NCBI RefSeq assembly: GCF_015711605.1
Contig: NZ_JABTEZ010000002.1
Location: 62,001 to 126,000, forward strand
Origin: Planomonospora sp. ID67723
Lineage (GTDB): Bacteria; Actinomycetota; Actinomycetes; Streptosporangiales; Streptosporangiaceae
Direction of reading: 5' to 3'
DNA: 64,000 nt
Below the pieces are notes generated by a model. It searched no databases. It was not told where the DNA came from and saw only the letters and a program-made list of their open reading frames with translations. A program made the position numbers and the translations under genes. Shown here piece after piece: positions 54,128 through 62,863 of this stretch; the stretch's first letter is position 1, and every line of letters begins with the position of its first letter.

Positions 54128-54146
54128 GTTAGGAAGGTTTCCTAAC
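54128..54146. promoter_or_regulatory. CsnR-like operator upstream of chitosanase gene
   Basis: GTTAGGAAGGTTTCCTAAC is a perfect inverted repeat with a 3-bp centre, 55 bp upstream of the chitosanase start. It resembles operators bound by the ROK-family repressor CsnR at streptomycete chitosanase genes. A second copy of the pattern precedes the GH3 gene at 58362. Confidence 0.65.
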
Positions 54147-54201
54147 GAACCGGGCAGACACGCCCGGGGACGATCCTCCGTCACCCTCACTGGAGAGACA
54201 C

Positions 54202-55092
54202 GTGCCCATCTCGTCAGCGCCTCGCCCCGGCCGCCGCGCCGTGCTCCGCCTCGCCCCCGCCCTGGCCGCCGTCCCGGCCCTGATCGCGTTCGCGCCCTCC
54301 GGACACGCGGCTCCGCAGCCCGCGGCGTCCGCGATGTCCGTGACGTCCTCTGCGTCCCCTGTGTCCTCTGTGTCCTCCGCCCGGGTCGACCTCACCGACC
54401 CGCGCAAGAAGGACGTCGCCATGCGGCTCGTCTCCAGCGCGGAGAACTCCTCGCTCGACTGGCGGGCGCAGTTCGGCTACATCGAGGACATCGGCGACGG
54501 CCGCGGCTACACCGCCGGGATCATCGGCTTCTGCTCGGGCACCGGCGACATGCTGGACCTGGTCGAGCTCTACGCGCAGCGCAAACCCGGCAATGTGCTC
54601 GCGAAGTACCTGCCGGCCCTGCGCAGGGTGAACGGCACCGACTCCCACGCGGGCCTCGGCTCGAAGTTCGTCAGGGACTGGAAGGCCGCCGCCGGGGACG
54701 GGGCGTTCCAGCGGGCGCAGGAGGACGAGCGCGACCGGGTCTACTTCAACCCGGCGGTCACCCAGGCCAAGAAGGACGGCCTGCGGGCCCTGGGCCAGTT
54801 CGCCTACTACGACGCCATCGTCATGCACGGCGGCGGGAGCGACCCGGAGAGCTTCTGGTCGATCCGGAAGAACGCTCTGAAGAAGGCGAAGCCCCCGGCT
54901 CAGGGCGGTGACGAGACCAGGTACCTGCACGCGTTCCTGGACGCCCGCAAGAAGGCCATGCAGGCCGAGGCGGCCCACGAGGACACCAGCCGGGTGGACA
55001 CCGCCCAGCGGGTCTTCCTCAACAAGGGCAACCTGGACCTGGACACCCCGCTCTCCTGGAAGGTCTACGGCGACCCGTACACGATCAGGTAG
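54202..55092 (+). CDS. csnA: Secreted GH46 chitosanase
   Basis: The 296-residue product is close to the family's usual length. A signal peptide of about 36 residues (RRAVLRLAPALAAVPALIAF, ending HAA, with an Arg pair) is followed by a Ser/Val/Ala spacer and the GH46 domain. The catalytic Glu is in SSAENSS and the catalytic Asp 18 residues later in GDGRGYTAG, the spacing of known GH46 enzymes. It cleaves beta-1,4-glucosamine chains outside the cell. GTG start after GGAGAGACAC. The palindrome at 54128 suggests induction by glucosamine oligomers. Confidence 0.95.
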   Translation: MPISSAPRPGRRAVLRLAPALAAVPALIAFAPSGHAAPQPAASAMSVTSSASPVSSVSSARVDLTDPRKKDVAMRLVSSAENSSLDWRAQFGYIEDIGDGRGYTAGIIGFCSGTGDMLDLVELYAQRKPGNVLAKYLPALRRVNGTDSHAGLGSKFVRDWKAAAGDGAFQRAQEDERDRVYFNPAVTQAKKDGLRALGQFAYYDAIVMHGGGSDPESFWSIRKNALKKAKPPAQGGDETRYLHAFLDARKKAMQAEAAHEDTSRVDTAQRVFLNKGNLDLDTPLSWKVYGDPYTIR

Positions 55093-55189
55093 CCCGGAGG
55101 GGCGCAGCGGTCCGGGCGGTGGCGTCCCGCCCGGACCCTCGGGCGTCGCTCCGCCGTGACGGCGAAGATGGCGAGACGCGGGCGGGCGT

Positions 55190-55876
55190 CTACCGGCCCG
55201 GGAGGTTCTTCAGGGCCTCGCGGCGGCTCAGGCCGCTGATCCCCTTGTGCGCGACGTAGCGCAGGACCTCGCGGGGATTGGTCTTGGCGTACTCGCGCAG
55301 GGCCCAGCCGATCGCCTTGCGGGCGAAGAAATCGGTGTCGGACAGGCTGGGCTCGATGCAGGCGTAGAGCAGGCCGGTGTCGGTGGCGGCCTTGAACTTG
55401 TTCTGGCAGATGATCGAGGTGCGGCGCTTCCACAGGTCGTCGCTGTGCGCCCATTCGAGCATGAGGGGGCGCATGGTGTCGGGGAACGCCTTCAGCAGGG
55501 GTCCGACCCGCTGGATGGCGACCTCGTCGACGAGGTCCCACCACGCTCCGGAGACGACCATCTCCTCGTAGATCGGGAGGGTGTAGAGCGTCTGGCCCCA
55601 GTGACGGGGGAACCCGGTGAGGGTGATCGCCGCGTAGCGCTCCTCGCGGTACTCCGCCTCGCGCCAGAGGGCGAGCACGGCCCTGCGCCACTCGGGAGCG
55701 CTGTCGATCGGATACTCGGCGAAGACCTTCCTCAGCACCGCGCGGCGCGGTGTGGCCTGCACGCCCAGGAACGGCATGGCCGACTTCATGTAGGCCTGCA
55801 TGGCAGAAGCCTTGGCGGGGTCGGCCACCTCCGCGAGCGCCAGCCGTACGGCCTTCTGCAGCGTCTCCGGGGTCAC
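55190..55876 (-). CDS. DNA alkylation repair protein, AlkD-like
   Basis: The 228-residue all-helical protein shows HEAT-like repeats of the AlkD/DNA glycosylase family: MKSAMPFLGVQATPRRAVLR near the N-terminus, WWDLVDEVA, LWKRRTSIICQ and FFARKAIGWALREYAKTNP. Members excise or protect alkylated bases. GTG at 55876 has GAGGAGC 5 bases upstream and is preferred over a GTG 19 codons earlier. It is not obviously related to the neighbours and separates the chitosanase gene from the TetR gene. Confidence 0.92.
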   Translation of the reverse strand: MTPETLQKAVRLALAEVADPAKASAMQAYMKSAMPFLGVQATPRRAVLRKVFAEYPIDSAPEWRRAVLALWREAEYREERYAAITLTGFPRHWGQTLYTLPIYEEMVVSGAWWDLVDEVAIQRVGPLLKAFPDTMRPLMLEWAHSDDLWKRRTSIICQNKFKAATDTGLLYACIEPSLSDTDFFARKAIGWALREYAKTNPREVLRYVAHKGISGLSRREALKNLPGR

Positions 55877-55982
55877 TCGCCGCTCCTCGTTCGCCGTGCG
55901 TGCGGTGCGTTCAACGCCGGCCGCCGCGCTCACCGGGTGGGGGGTCGATCGTGGCCTCGGGCTGGCGGAGGCCGCGACGGGG

Positions 55983-56672
55983 TCAGGCCTGCTGGCTCGT
56001 CCGCTCTCCGGTGGCCAGGCCGTCGAAGAGGACGGTGACGTAGTGGTCGGCGAGGCCGGCGGTGTTGAGCCGGCCGCCCGGGCGGAACCAGCGGACGGCG
56101 ACCCAGATGGTGTCGCGGATCATCCGGTAGGTGAGCTTGGGGTCCACGTCGGCGCGGAACTGCCCGGCGGCCTGGCCGCGCTTGATCTGCTCCACCCACA
56201 TGCGCTCGACCTCGTCCTCGGCCTTGACGAGGTAGTCGAAGCGGTCACCGGGCAGGGATCGCAGGTAGTTCCAGTCGTTCTGCATGACCGTGATCGCCGC
56301 GCGGTGCGGCTCCAGGGTGCTGAAGCCGATCCGCACCATCTCTGACAGGATCGTGCGGGGGTCTCCGTCCTGCTCCAGGGCGGCCCGGTAGCGGCCGACG
56401 AGGTCGTCGAGGAAGGTGGTGAGCACCTCGTCGACGATCGTCTCCTTGGAGTCGAAGTGGTGGTAGAGGCTCCCGGACAGGATGCCCGCCTCCTCCGCGA
56501 TCTCGCGGACGGTGGTCGCCTGGAACCCCTTGCGGGCGAAGAGCTCGGCGGCGAGTTTGACGAGGTGGTCGCGGCGCTCGGAGGCCGAGCCGGACGCGGT
56601 CGCGCGCTTCGTCGTGCCCTGGCGCTTGACCGGGGTGGTGGCGGCGCCGCCGGAGTTCTTTCGCGTGTTCAC
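55983..56672 (-). CDS. TetR family regulator, KstR2-like
   Basis: The 229-residue product has a basic disordered N-terminus, a TetR HTH (about 33-80: LVKLAAELFARKGFQATTVR, EIAEEAGILSGSLYHHFDSK) and a C-terminal ligand domain with the helix YRMIRDTIWVAVRWFRPGG. The HTH and C-terminal pattern are those of KstR2, which in mycobacteria represses steroid ring-degradation genes and responds to a CoA thioester. Two sites matching the KstR2 operator lie 21-86 bp upstream of its GTG, so it is probably autoregulated and is the best candidate for controlling sites A-H. Confidence 0.9.
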   Translation of the reverse strand: MNTRKNSGGAATTPVKRQGTTKRATASGSASERRDHLVKLAAELFARKGFQATTVREIAEEAGILSGSLYHHFDSKETIVDEVLTTFLDDLVGRYRAALEQDGDPRTILSEMVRIGFSTLEPHRAAITVMQNDWNYLRSLPGDRFDYLVKAEDEVERMWVEQIKRGQAAGQFRADVDPKLTYRMIRDTIWVAVRWFRPGGRLNTAGLADHYVTVLFDGLATGERTSQQA

Positions 56673-56692
56673 CTTCCCATTATGAGCCCTTG

Positions 56693-56706
56693 CGCAATCG
56701 CTTGTT
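56693..56706. promoter_or_regulatory. KstR2-like operator, site F
   Basis: CGCAATCGCTTGTT is 21 bp upstream of the TetR gene start and has two mismatches to AnCAAGnnCTTGnT. With site G it forms a double site at the regulator's own promoter. Confidence 0.55.
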
Positions 56707-56744
56707 CACGGGAACGCGCCAGCTCACCCCTCCCCTCGCCATTG

Positions 56745-56758
56745 ATCAAGCGCTTGTT
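56745..56758. promoter_or_regulatory. KstR2-like operator, site G (exact consensus)
   Basis: ATCAAGCGCTTGTT fits AnCAAGnnCTTGnT at every fixed position. It lies 73-86 bp upstream of the TetR gene and about 115 bp upstream of the divergent phoD. Confidence 0.65.
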
Positions 56759-56857
56759 CCCTGATCGCGGCCCAGGGCCGCGGTGGGAGTGCAGGCGGAT
56801 TGATATGACGATCACCGGAATACTCTGACAAATCATCAGCATGGCCGCATGCCGTAC

Positions 56858-56871
56858 GACACGATCGTGTC
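56858..56871. promoter_or_regulatory. Palindrome abutting phoD start
   Basis: GACACGATCGTGTC is a perfect 14-bp palindrome ending at the base before the phoD ATG. It occupies the position of a ribosome-binding site, and no Shine-Dalgarno sequence is seen. It may be an operator or a translational control hairpin. Confidence 0.4.
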
Positions 56872-58275
56872 ATGACGAATCTCGGCTACCCCTTCACGCT
56901 GGGCGTCGCGTCGGGGGAGCCGCTCCCCGACAGCGTGATCATCTGGACCCGGCTCGCCCCGGAGCCGCTGGGCCGGGACCCCCGAAGGCCGGGCGGGATG
57001 CCGGGCCTGGTCGTGCCGGTCCGCTGGCAGGTCGCCGAGGACGAGGGCTTCCGCCGGATCGTGCGGCAGGGCACCGCCCAGGCCGACCGGCGCTGGGCGC
57101 ACAGCGTGCACGTCAAGGTCGACGGGCTGAGGCCGGGCGGCGACTACTTCTACCGCTTCTCGGTGGGCGCGCCGTTCGCCGCCACGACGAGCCCGGCCGG
57201 CCGGACCAGGACCGCCCCGGCCGCCGGCGCCGCGACGCCGGTGCGGTTCGCCTTCGTCTCCTGCCAGCGCTACGAGCACGGCCACTTCACCGCGCTGCGG
57301 CACCTGGCCGACGAGCGGCCGGACGTGGTCCTCCAGCTCGGCGACTACATCTACGAGTACGGCAGGCCCGCCGATCCCGGTCCGGGCCGTTACGTCCGCC
57401 GGCTGGAGGCGCCCGAGGAGGCGTGCCAGACCCTGCAGCAGTACCGCAACCGCTACGCCCGCTACCGGACCGACCCGGATCTGCAGGCCGCGCACCGGGC
57501 CGCGCCCTGGATCGCCACCTGGGACGACCACGAGGTCCGCGACAACTACCGGGGCGCGCTGCCCGGCGACGGCTCCGACCCGGCCGTGTTCAGGCGCCGC
57601 AGGGCCGCCGCCTACCAGGCCTACTACGAGCACCTGCCGCTGCGGGTGCGGCCCTCGGCGTCCGGGTTGCAGATGCACCGGTGGCGGCCGTACGGCCGGG
57701 CCGCGGACTTCCTGGTCCTGGACGTCCGCCAGTACAGGACCGCGGCCACCATGCTCGGCACCGCGCAGGAGGAGTGGCTGCTGGCCCGGCTGGCCGGGTC
57801 GGCGGCACGGTGGAAGGTGCTGGTGCAGCCGCTGTTCTTCTCCCGCAGGTTCGTCCCGGGCCCGCCGCCCAACCTGCGCGCGGACGCGTGGGACGGCTAC
57901 CCGGAGTTCCGCCGGCGCGTCACGGGCGCGGGCGTCCGGGGCCTGGTCGTGATCGCCGGTGACGTGCACAACGCCTGGGCCGGGGAACTGCGGGCCGACT
58001 TCGCCGATCCGGCTTCGGCCCCGGCGGGGGTGGAGCTCGTCGGCTCGTCGGTGACCAGCATGCCTCCTGCCACCGACTCCGCCGCGGTCCTCGCGGCCAA
58101 CCCGCACCTGAGGTTCTTCGACGGCCGCCGCGGCTACGTGGTCTGCACGGCGGGGGTGGAAGGCTTCCACGCCGCCTACCGCGCCGTCGACTTCGTCGAC
58201 AGGCCGGGCTCCCCGGTGCGGACGGCTGCGGGCTTCGGCGTCCGGGACGACCGCCTCGTCCCCGACGCCGTCTGA
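56872..58275 (+). CDS. PhoD-like phosphatase without signal peptide
   Basis: The 467-residue product has an N-terminal fibronectin-like PhoD domain (FTLGVASGEPLPDSVIIWTR) and the metallophosphatase domain with FAFVSCQRYEHG, LQLGDYIYEYG, WDDHEVRDNY and VIAGDVHNAW. These carry the metal-binding Asp, Asn and His residues of alkaline phosphatase/phosphodiesterase D. Typical PhoD proteins have a long Tat signal; this one begins four residues before the conserved FTLG segment, so it is cytoplasmic or the signal has been lost. It is divergent from the KstR2-like gene, with no gene after it in the unit. Confidence 0.92.
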   Translation: MTNLGYPFTLGVASGEPLPDSVIIWTRLAPEPLGRDPRRPGGMPGLVVPVRWQVAEDEGFRRIVRQGTAQADRRWAHSVHVKVDGLRPGGDYFYRFSVGAPFAATTSPAGRTRTAPAAGAATPVRFAFVSCQRYEHGHFTALRHLADERPDVVLQLGDYIYEYGRPADPGPGRYVRRLEAPEEACQTLQQYRNRYARYRTDPDLQAAHRAAPWIATWDDHEVRDNYRGALPGDGSDPAVFRRRRAAAYQAYYEHLPLRVRPSASGLQMHRWRPYGRAADFLVLDVRQYRTAATMLGTAQEEWLLARLAGSAARWKVLVQPLFFSRRFVPGPPPNLRADAWDGYPEFRRRVTGAGVRGLVVIAGDVHNAWAGELRADFADPASAPAGVELVGSSVTSMPPATDSAAVLAANPHLRFFDGRRGYVVCTAGVEGFHAAYRAVDFVDRPGSPVRTAAGFGVRDDRLVPDAV

Positions 58276-58361
58276 ACCGGCCCGCTTCCCGGACCGTTCC
58301 GTCCCAGACGTCACTCAAGCGTGACCTGGGGCCGGAAGACCCGTGGTCAGCCCTATAGCAA

Positions 58362-58378
58362 TTAGGAAACTTTCCTAT
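58362..58378. promoter_or_regulatory. CsnR-like operator upstream of GH3 gene
   Basis: TTAGGAAACTTTCCTAT contains the perfect palindrome TAGGAAA-C-TTTCCTA (58363-58377). Aligned with the site at 54128 it gives TTAGGAANNTTTCCTAW. It lies about 110 bp upstream of the GH3 gene. Confidence 0.65.
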
Positions 58379-58489
58379 TAGATTTGCGCCCAAGCCGGAC
58401 GAGAGCGCTTTCTCGCGGCCCATGAGACGACGGGTTGTCCGCACGCGTCCGGCAGGCCATGCCGCCGGTCCGCCAGGCGAGGAGGATGC

Positions 58490-59998
58490 ATGAAGCGCGG
58501 CCCTGAGCTGCTCCGGCTGGCCGACACGGTTCTTCTCCCCGGCTTCGAAGGACGGACACCGCCCGACTGGCTCCGGCGGCGGCTGGGGGAGGGGCTGCCC
58601 GGAGTGGTGCTCTTCTCCCGCAACATCGCCTCCCCCTCCCAGATGGCCGAGCTCACGGCGGCGCTGCGCGCGGAGAACCCGCACGTCCTGGTGGGCATCG
58701 ACGAGGAGTCCGGAGAGGTCACCCGCCTGGAGGCCGCCACCGGGAGCACCCGGCCGGGGAACTACGCGCTCGGCGTCGTGGACGACGCCGAGCTCACCGA
58801 GAGGATCGCCAGAGACCTCGGCCACGACCTCGCCAGGGCGGGCGTCAACGTCGACTTCGCGCCCTCGGCGGACGTGAACTCCAACCCCGACAACCCGGTC
58901 ATCGGCCTGCGCTCCTTCGGCGCCGACCCCGAGCTCGTCGCCCGGCACACCGTCGCCTGGGTCAGAGGGCTGCAGTCCGCGGGCGTGGCCGCCTGCGCCA
59001 AGCACTTCCCGGGCCACGGCGACACCGCCGTCGACTCGCACCACGGTCTCCCGCTGGTGACCGCCACCGCCGAGGAGCTCCACGAGGTGGCGCTGCGCCC
59101 CTTCGGCGCGGCGATCGAGGCGGGCGTGCGCCTGGTCATGACCGGCCACCTGCTGGTCTCCGCCCACGACGGGGAACTGCCCGCCACGCTCAGCAGCCGG
59201 ATCCTGCACGACCTGCTCAGAGTGGAGATGGGCTTCGAGGGCGTCATCGTCACCGACGGCATCGAGATGGCGGCCGTCTCCGGGCCCTACGGCATCGGCG
59301 GCGCCTCGGCCCGGGCCATCGCCGGGGGCGCCGACGCCGTCTGCGTGGGCGGGGAGAACGCCGACGAGCGGACCGCGATCCTGGTCCGCGACGCCATCGT
59401 GGACGCCGTGGTCGAGGGGCGGCTCCCGGAGGAGCGCCTGGCCGACGCGGCCCGCAGGGTCGCCGAGCTCGCCGCGTGGAGCGCCCCGGGCCAGGTCCCT
59501 CCGGCGGTCCCCGGCCGCCCCGGCGACGTCCCGGCCGGCCTGGCCGCCGCCCGGCGCGCGCTCAAGGTCACCCGCCGCTCCGCCTCCGCGGTCCTCCCGC
59601 TGCCCGCTCCGCCGCACGTGGTCGAGCTCGCCCCGGAGATGAACCTCGCCATCGACAAGGGCACCCCCTGGGGGGTGGGCGAGCCGCTCGGCAAACTCCT
59701 GCCCGGCACCACGGTGACCCGTCTGGACGCCTCGACCGCCACCGGGGGTGCCGTCGAGGCCGTGCTGGCCTCCGCCGCCGGGCGCCCCCTGGTCCTCGTG
59801 GTCCGTGACGCCCACCGGCACGCCTGGCAGGCGGACGCGCTCGGCCACATCCTGGCCGCCCGCCCGGACTCCGCCGTGGTCGAGATGGGGCTGCCCGGCC
59901 GCTCCGACCTCGGCGCCGTCCACATCGCCACGCACGGCTCCGCCCGCGTCTGCGGTCAGGCCGCCGCCGAACTCCTCGCCGGGGACCTCCCGGTCTGA
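58490..59998 (+). CDS. GH3 family beta-N-acetylglucosaminidase/glucosaminidase, NagZ-like
   Basis: This is a 502-residue GH3 enzyme with a TIM-barrel domain (about 1-340) and a C-terminal Rossmann-like domain. It has the NagZ-type markers KHFPGHGDT, DSHHGLP (Asp-His acid/base loop) and VTDGIEM with the nucleophile Asp. There is no signal peptide, so it acts in the cytoplasm on imported disaccharides. AGGAGGATGC precedes the ATG. The upstream palindrome matches that of the chitosanase gene, which makes a shared pathway from chitosan to glucosamine or GlcNAc likely. Confidence 0.94.
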   Translation: MKRGPELLRLADTVLLPGFEGRTPPDWLRRRLGEGLPGVVLFSRNIASPSQMAELTAALRAENPHVLVGIDEESGEVTRLEAATGSTRPGNYALGVVDDAELTERIARDLGHDLARAGVNVDFAPSADVNSNPDNPVIGLRSFGADPELVARHTVAWVRGLQSAGVAACAKHFPGHGDTAVDSHHGLPLVTATAEELHEVALRPFGAAIEAGVRLVMTGHLLVSAHDGELPATLSSRILHDLLRVEMGFEGVIVTDGIEMAAVSGPYGIGGASARAIAGGADAVCVGGENADERTAILVRDAIVDAVVEGRLPEERLADAARRVAELAAWSAPGQVPPAVPGRPGDVPAGLAAARRALKVTRRSASAVLPLPAPPHVVELAPEMNLAIDKGTPWGVGEPLGKLLPGTTVTRLDASTATGGAVEAVLASAAGRPLVLVVRDAHRHAWQADALGHILAARPDSAVVEMGLPGRSDLGAVHIATHGSARVCGQAAAELLAGDLPV

Positions 59999-60081
59999 GC
60001 CGTCGTCCGGTGCCGGGGGTCGCATGTCTGAAATGCACTGACATTACTTGGTAAAGGGCGTTCCTCTCTTTCCCCTGTTTT

Positions 60082-60095
60082 ACCTAACGCTTGCT
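60082..60095. promoter_or_regulatory. KstR2-like operator, site H
   Basis: ACCTAACGCTTGCT keeps the CGCTTG core and the outer A and T of AnCAAGnnCTTGnT, with two mismatches in the left half. An additional GCTTGG half overlaps it. It lies about 47 bp upstream of the first SDR of a two-gene unit. Confidence 0.5.
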
Positions 60096-60141
60096 TGGTA
60101 TGGTGGCGTGCGGCAAGGCGGGCGGAGAGGGCGAGGACGGG

Positions 60142-60897
60142 ATGCGGGTCTCCTACGACTACACCGGCTCCGTGGTTCTGGTGACCGGCGGGACCAGGGG
60201 GATCGGCGCCGGGATCGCCGGGGCGTTCCTGGGCGCCGGTGCCGAGGTGGTCGTGTGCGCCCGCAAGGAGCCGGCGACCGCCGTCCCCGGCCGCCTCGTG
60301 ACGGCCGACGTGCGGGATCCGGCGGACGTGGACCGGCTGGTCGGCGGGATCGAGGAGAGGTACGGCCGGCTCGACGTCGTGGTGAACAACGCGGGGGGCT
60401 CGCCGTACGCGCCGGTGGCCGGAACCCCCGCCCGGCTGCACGCCCGCGTCATCGAGCTCAATCTCACCGCGCCGCTGCTGGTCGCCCAGCGCGCCCACCC
60501 GCTCCTGGCCGCGGGCGCCGCCGGCTCGGTCATCATGATCGGGAGTTCGAGCGGCACCCGCCCCTCGCCCGGCACCTCCGCCTACGGCGCGGCCAAGGCG
60601 GGCCTGCACCACCTGGCGGCCTGCCTCGCCGCGGAGTGGGCCCCGCGCGTCCGGGTCAACACGGTGGTCGTCGGCCTCGCCGAGACCGAGGCCGCGGCCG
60701 GTCACTACGGCGGGCCGGAGGGCGTCCGGCGGATGGGCGCGGCGATCCCGGCCGGGCGGATGGCGTCTCCCGCGGACGCGGCCGCCGCCTGCCTGTGGCT
60801 GGCCGCTCCCGGCTACGTCACCGGGGCCGAGATCGCCCTGCACGGCGGCGGCGAGGTCCCGGCCTGGCGGGAGATCGCCTCTGGACAGGGCGGGTGA
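60142..60897 (+). CDS. SDR family oxidoreductase
   Basis: This is a 251-residue classical SDR with VTGGTRGIGAG, VVVNNAGGSPYAP, the catalytic Ser in GSSSGTRPSPG, YGAAK with Tyr and Lys, and a short C-terminus. The glycine-rich motif and length suit a hydroxyacyl-CoA or hydroxysteroid dehydrogenase. Starts at 60142 fit the fold; an earlier in-frame ATG at 60100 would sit on the presumed promoter. Site H is upstream, and the next SDR gene follows after 42 bp. Confidence 0.9.
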   Translation: MRVSYDYTGSVVLVTGGTRGIGAGIAGAFLGAGAEVVVCARKEPATAVPGRLVTADVRDPADVDRLVGGIEERYGRLDVVVNNAGGSPYAPVAGTPARLHARVIELNLTAPLLVAQRAHPLLAAGAAGSVIMIGSSSGTRPSPGTSAYGAAKAGLHHLAACLAAEWAPRVRVNTVVVGLAETEAAAGHYGGPEGVRRMGAAIPAGRMASPADAAAACLWLAAPGYVTGAEIALHGGGEVPAWREIASGQGG

Positions 60898-60939
60898 ACT
60901 CCCGGAAACTCTGGATGATCACGGCGAAGGGACCTTTGC

Positions 60940-61845
60940 ATGGGCGGGATCTGTGACGGGCGCGTGGTGGTCGTGACCGGGGCCGGGCGCGGAATCGGGC
61001 GGGAGCACGCCCTGGAGTTCGCCCGGCAGGGGGCGAAGGTCGTGGTCAACGACCTCGGCACCGGCCCGGACGGGAGCGGGCGCTCCGGCGGTCCCGCGCT
61101 GGACGTGGTCGGGGAGATCCAGGCCATGGGCGGCCGGGCGGTGGCCAACAGCGACGACGTCGCCGACTGGGACGGCGCCGCGCGGCTGGTCAAGATGGCG
61201 CTGAGCGCCTTCGGGCGGCTGGACGTGCTGGTGAACAACGCCGGGTTCGTCCGCGACCGCATGCTGGTCTCGATGACCGAGCACGAGTGGGACGACGTGA
61301 TCCGCGTCCACCTCAAGGGGCACTTCCTGCCGCTGCGGCACGCCGCGGCGCACTGGCGGGAGCGGTCGAAGGCCGGAGAGCGGGTGGACGCCCGGGTGAT
61401 CAACACCTCTTCGGGAGCCGGTCTGCTCGGCAGCGTCGGCCAGGGCAACTACGCCGCCGCCAAGGCGGGCATCGCGGCTCTCACCCTGGTGGCCGCCGCC
61501 GAGCTGGGCCGGTACGGCGTGACCGTCAACGCCATCGCCCCGGCCGCCCGCACCCGGATGACCGAGGAGGTCTTCGCGCAGGCGATGGCCCGGCCGGAGG
61601 GCGGCTTCGACGCCATGGACCCGGCCAATGTGGCGCCGCTGGTGGCCTGGCTGGGGTCGGCGGAGGCCGCACACGTCACAGGTCGGGTGTTCGAGGTGGA
61701 GGGCGGGGTCATCTCGCTCGCCGGCGGCTGGCGGCACGGCCCGCGCGCCGAGCGCGACACCCGCTGGGAACCGGCCGAGGTCGGCGAGGCGGTCGCCAAG
61801 CTGCTCGCCGACGCGCCCGCTCCGGAGCCGGTCTACGGCGGGTGA
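60940..61845 (+). CDS. SDR family oxidoreductase, steroid/acyl-CoA catabolic type
   Basis: This 301-residue SDR opens VVVVTGAGRGIGREHALEFA, followed by GAKVVVNDLGTG, the pattern of the 17-beta-HSD4-like SDRs found in actinobacterial steroid gene clusters. It also has NNAGFVRD, the Ser in INTSSGAG and YAAAKAG with the catalytic Tyr and Lys. The probable substrate is a 3-hydroxyacyl-CoA. GAAGGGA is 7 bases before the ATG. It probably shares the site H promoter with the preceding SDR gene. Confidence 0.92.
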   Translation: MGGICDGRVVVVTGAGRGIGREHALEFARQGAKVVVNDLGTGPDGSGRSGGPALDVVGEIQAMGGRAVANSDDVADWDGAARLVKMALSAFGRLDVLVNNAGFVRDRMLVSMTEHEWDDVIRVHLKGHFLPLRHAAAHWRERSKAGERVDARVINTSSGAGLLGSVGQGNYAAAKAGIAALTLVAAAELGRYGVTVNAIAPAARTRMTEEVFAQAMARPEGGFDAMDPANVAPLVAWLGSAEAAHVTGRVFEVEGGVISLAGGWRHGPRAERDTRWEPAEVGEAVAKLLADAPAPEPVYGG

Positions 61846-61959
61846 GCCCGGCGCCCGGCGGACGGGCCGTCTCAGATCGTGGAAATCCGCCGAGGCGGGC
61901 CCCGCCGTCGATGTGTAATGTCCTTAATGTTGTTTAGATACTGACATTGGGGCATTCTC

Positions 61960-62802
61960 GTGAGCATCTCCGCGGCGTACGTGACCTACGAGGACCTGGA
62001 CGGATTCGACGACGAGAAGGAGATCGCGCTCGCCGCATGGGCCGATGCCGGGATCTCCGGGCGGATCGTGCGCTGGGACGACCCCGCAGTCGACTGGGCC
62101 GCCTTCGACGTCGTCGTGGTCCGCTCGGCCTGGGACTACGTGGCCCGGCGCGAGGAGTTCCTCGCCTGGGCGCACCGGGTCGAGGCCGTGACCCGGCTGG
62201 CCAACCCCGCCGCCGTGCTGGCGCGCAACACCGACAAGACCTACCTGCGGGACCTGGCGGTCCCGACCATCCCCACCTCCTGGGTCGCGCCGGGCGAGAC
62301 CGCCGACCTCCCGGTCCTCGCCGAGTACGTGGTCAAGCCCGCGATCTCGGCGGGCGCCCGGGACACGATCAGGACCGCCGACCGGGAGAAGGCGACGGCC
62401 CACGCGGCCCGGCTGGCGGCCGAGGGCCGCACCGTGATGATCCAGCCCTACCTGGACATGGTCGAGACCGAGGGGGAGACCTCGCTGCTCTACTTCGGCG
62501 GCCGGTTCAGCCACGCCGTACGCCGCAACCCGATGCTCGCCGGAGGCACCACCGCACCCGACGCCGACAACGCCCGGGCCGAGGTCCGCACCCCCGCCGC
62601 CGACCAGGTCGCCCTCGCCGAGCGGGTCCTGGCCGAGTTCCCCGGCGTGCTCTACGCCCGCGTGGACCTGGTCAGGCTCCCCGACGGCAGTCCCGCCCTC
62701 ATCGAGGCCGAGCTCGCCGAGCCGTACCTGTTCCTGCGCTACGCCCCCGGCGCCGCGGAGAATCTGGCCCGCGCGGTCCTCAGGTGGGCCTCCCCGGCCT
62801 GA
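61960..62802 (+). CDS. ATP-grasp family protein
   Basis: The 280-residue product looks like the small ATP-grasp proteins annotated as glutathione synthetase-like or RimK-like: opening VTYEDLDGFDDEKEIALAAW, DVVVVRSAWDYVARREEF, RNTDKTYLRDL, EYVVKPAISAGARDT and VMIQPYLDMVETEGETSL, with RVDLVRLPDGSPALIEAEL carrying the metal-binding acidic residues. Such enzymes join a carboxylate to an amine using ATP. The substrates are unknown. GTG start with a poor ribosome-binding site, so the exact start is uncertain. Confidence 0.88.
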   Translation: MSISAAYVTYEDLDGFDDEKEIALAAWADAGISGRIVRWDDPAVDWAAFDVVVVRSAWDYVARREEFLAWAHRVEAVTRLANPAAVLARNTDKTYLRDLAVPTIPTSWVAPGETADLPVLAEYVVKPAISAGARDTIRTADREKATAHAARLAAEGRTVMIQPYLDMVETEGETSLLYFGGRFSHAVRRNPMLAGGTTAPDADNARAEVRTPAADQVALAERVLAEFPGVLYARVDLVRLPDGSPALIEAELAEPYLFLRYAPGAAENLARAVLRWASPA

Positions 62803-62863
62803 GCCGGAGCCCGGCGGCCCGGCGCCGCCGGGGCGCGTCCTCCCGGTTACGCTGTCGGGCGGC

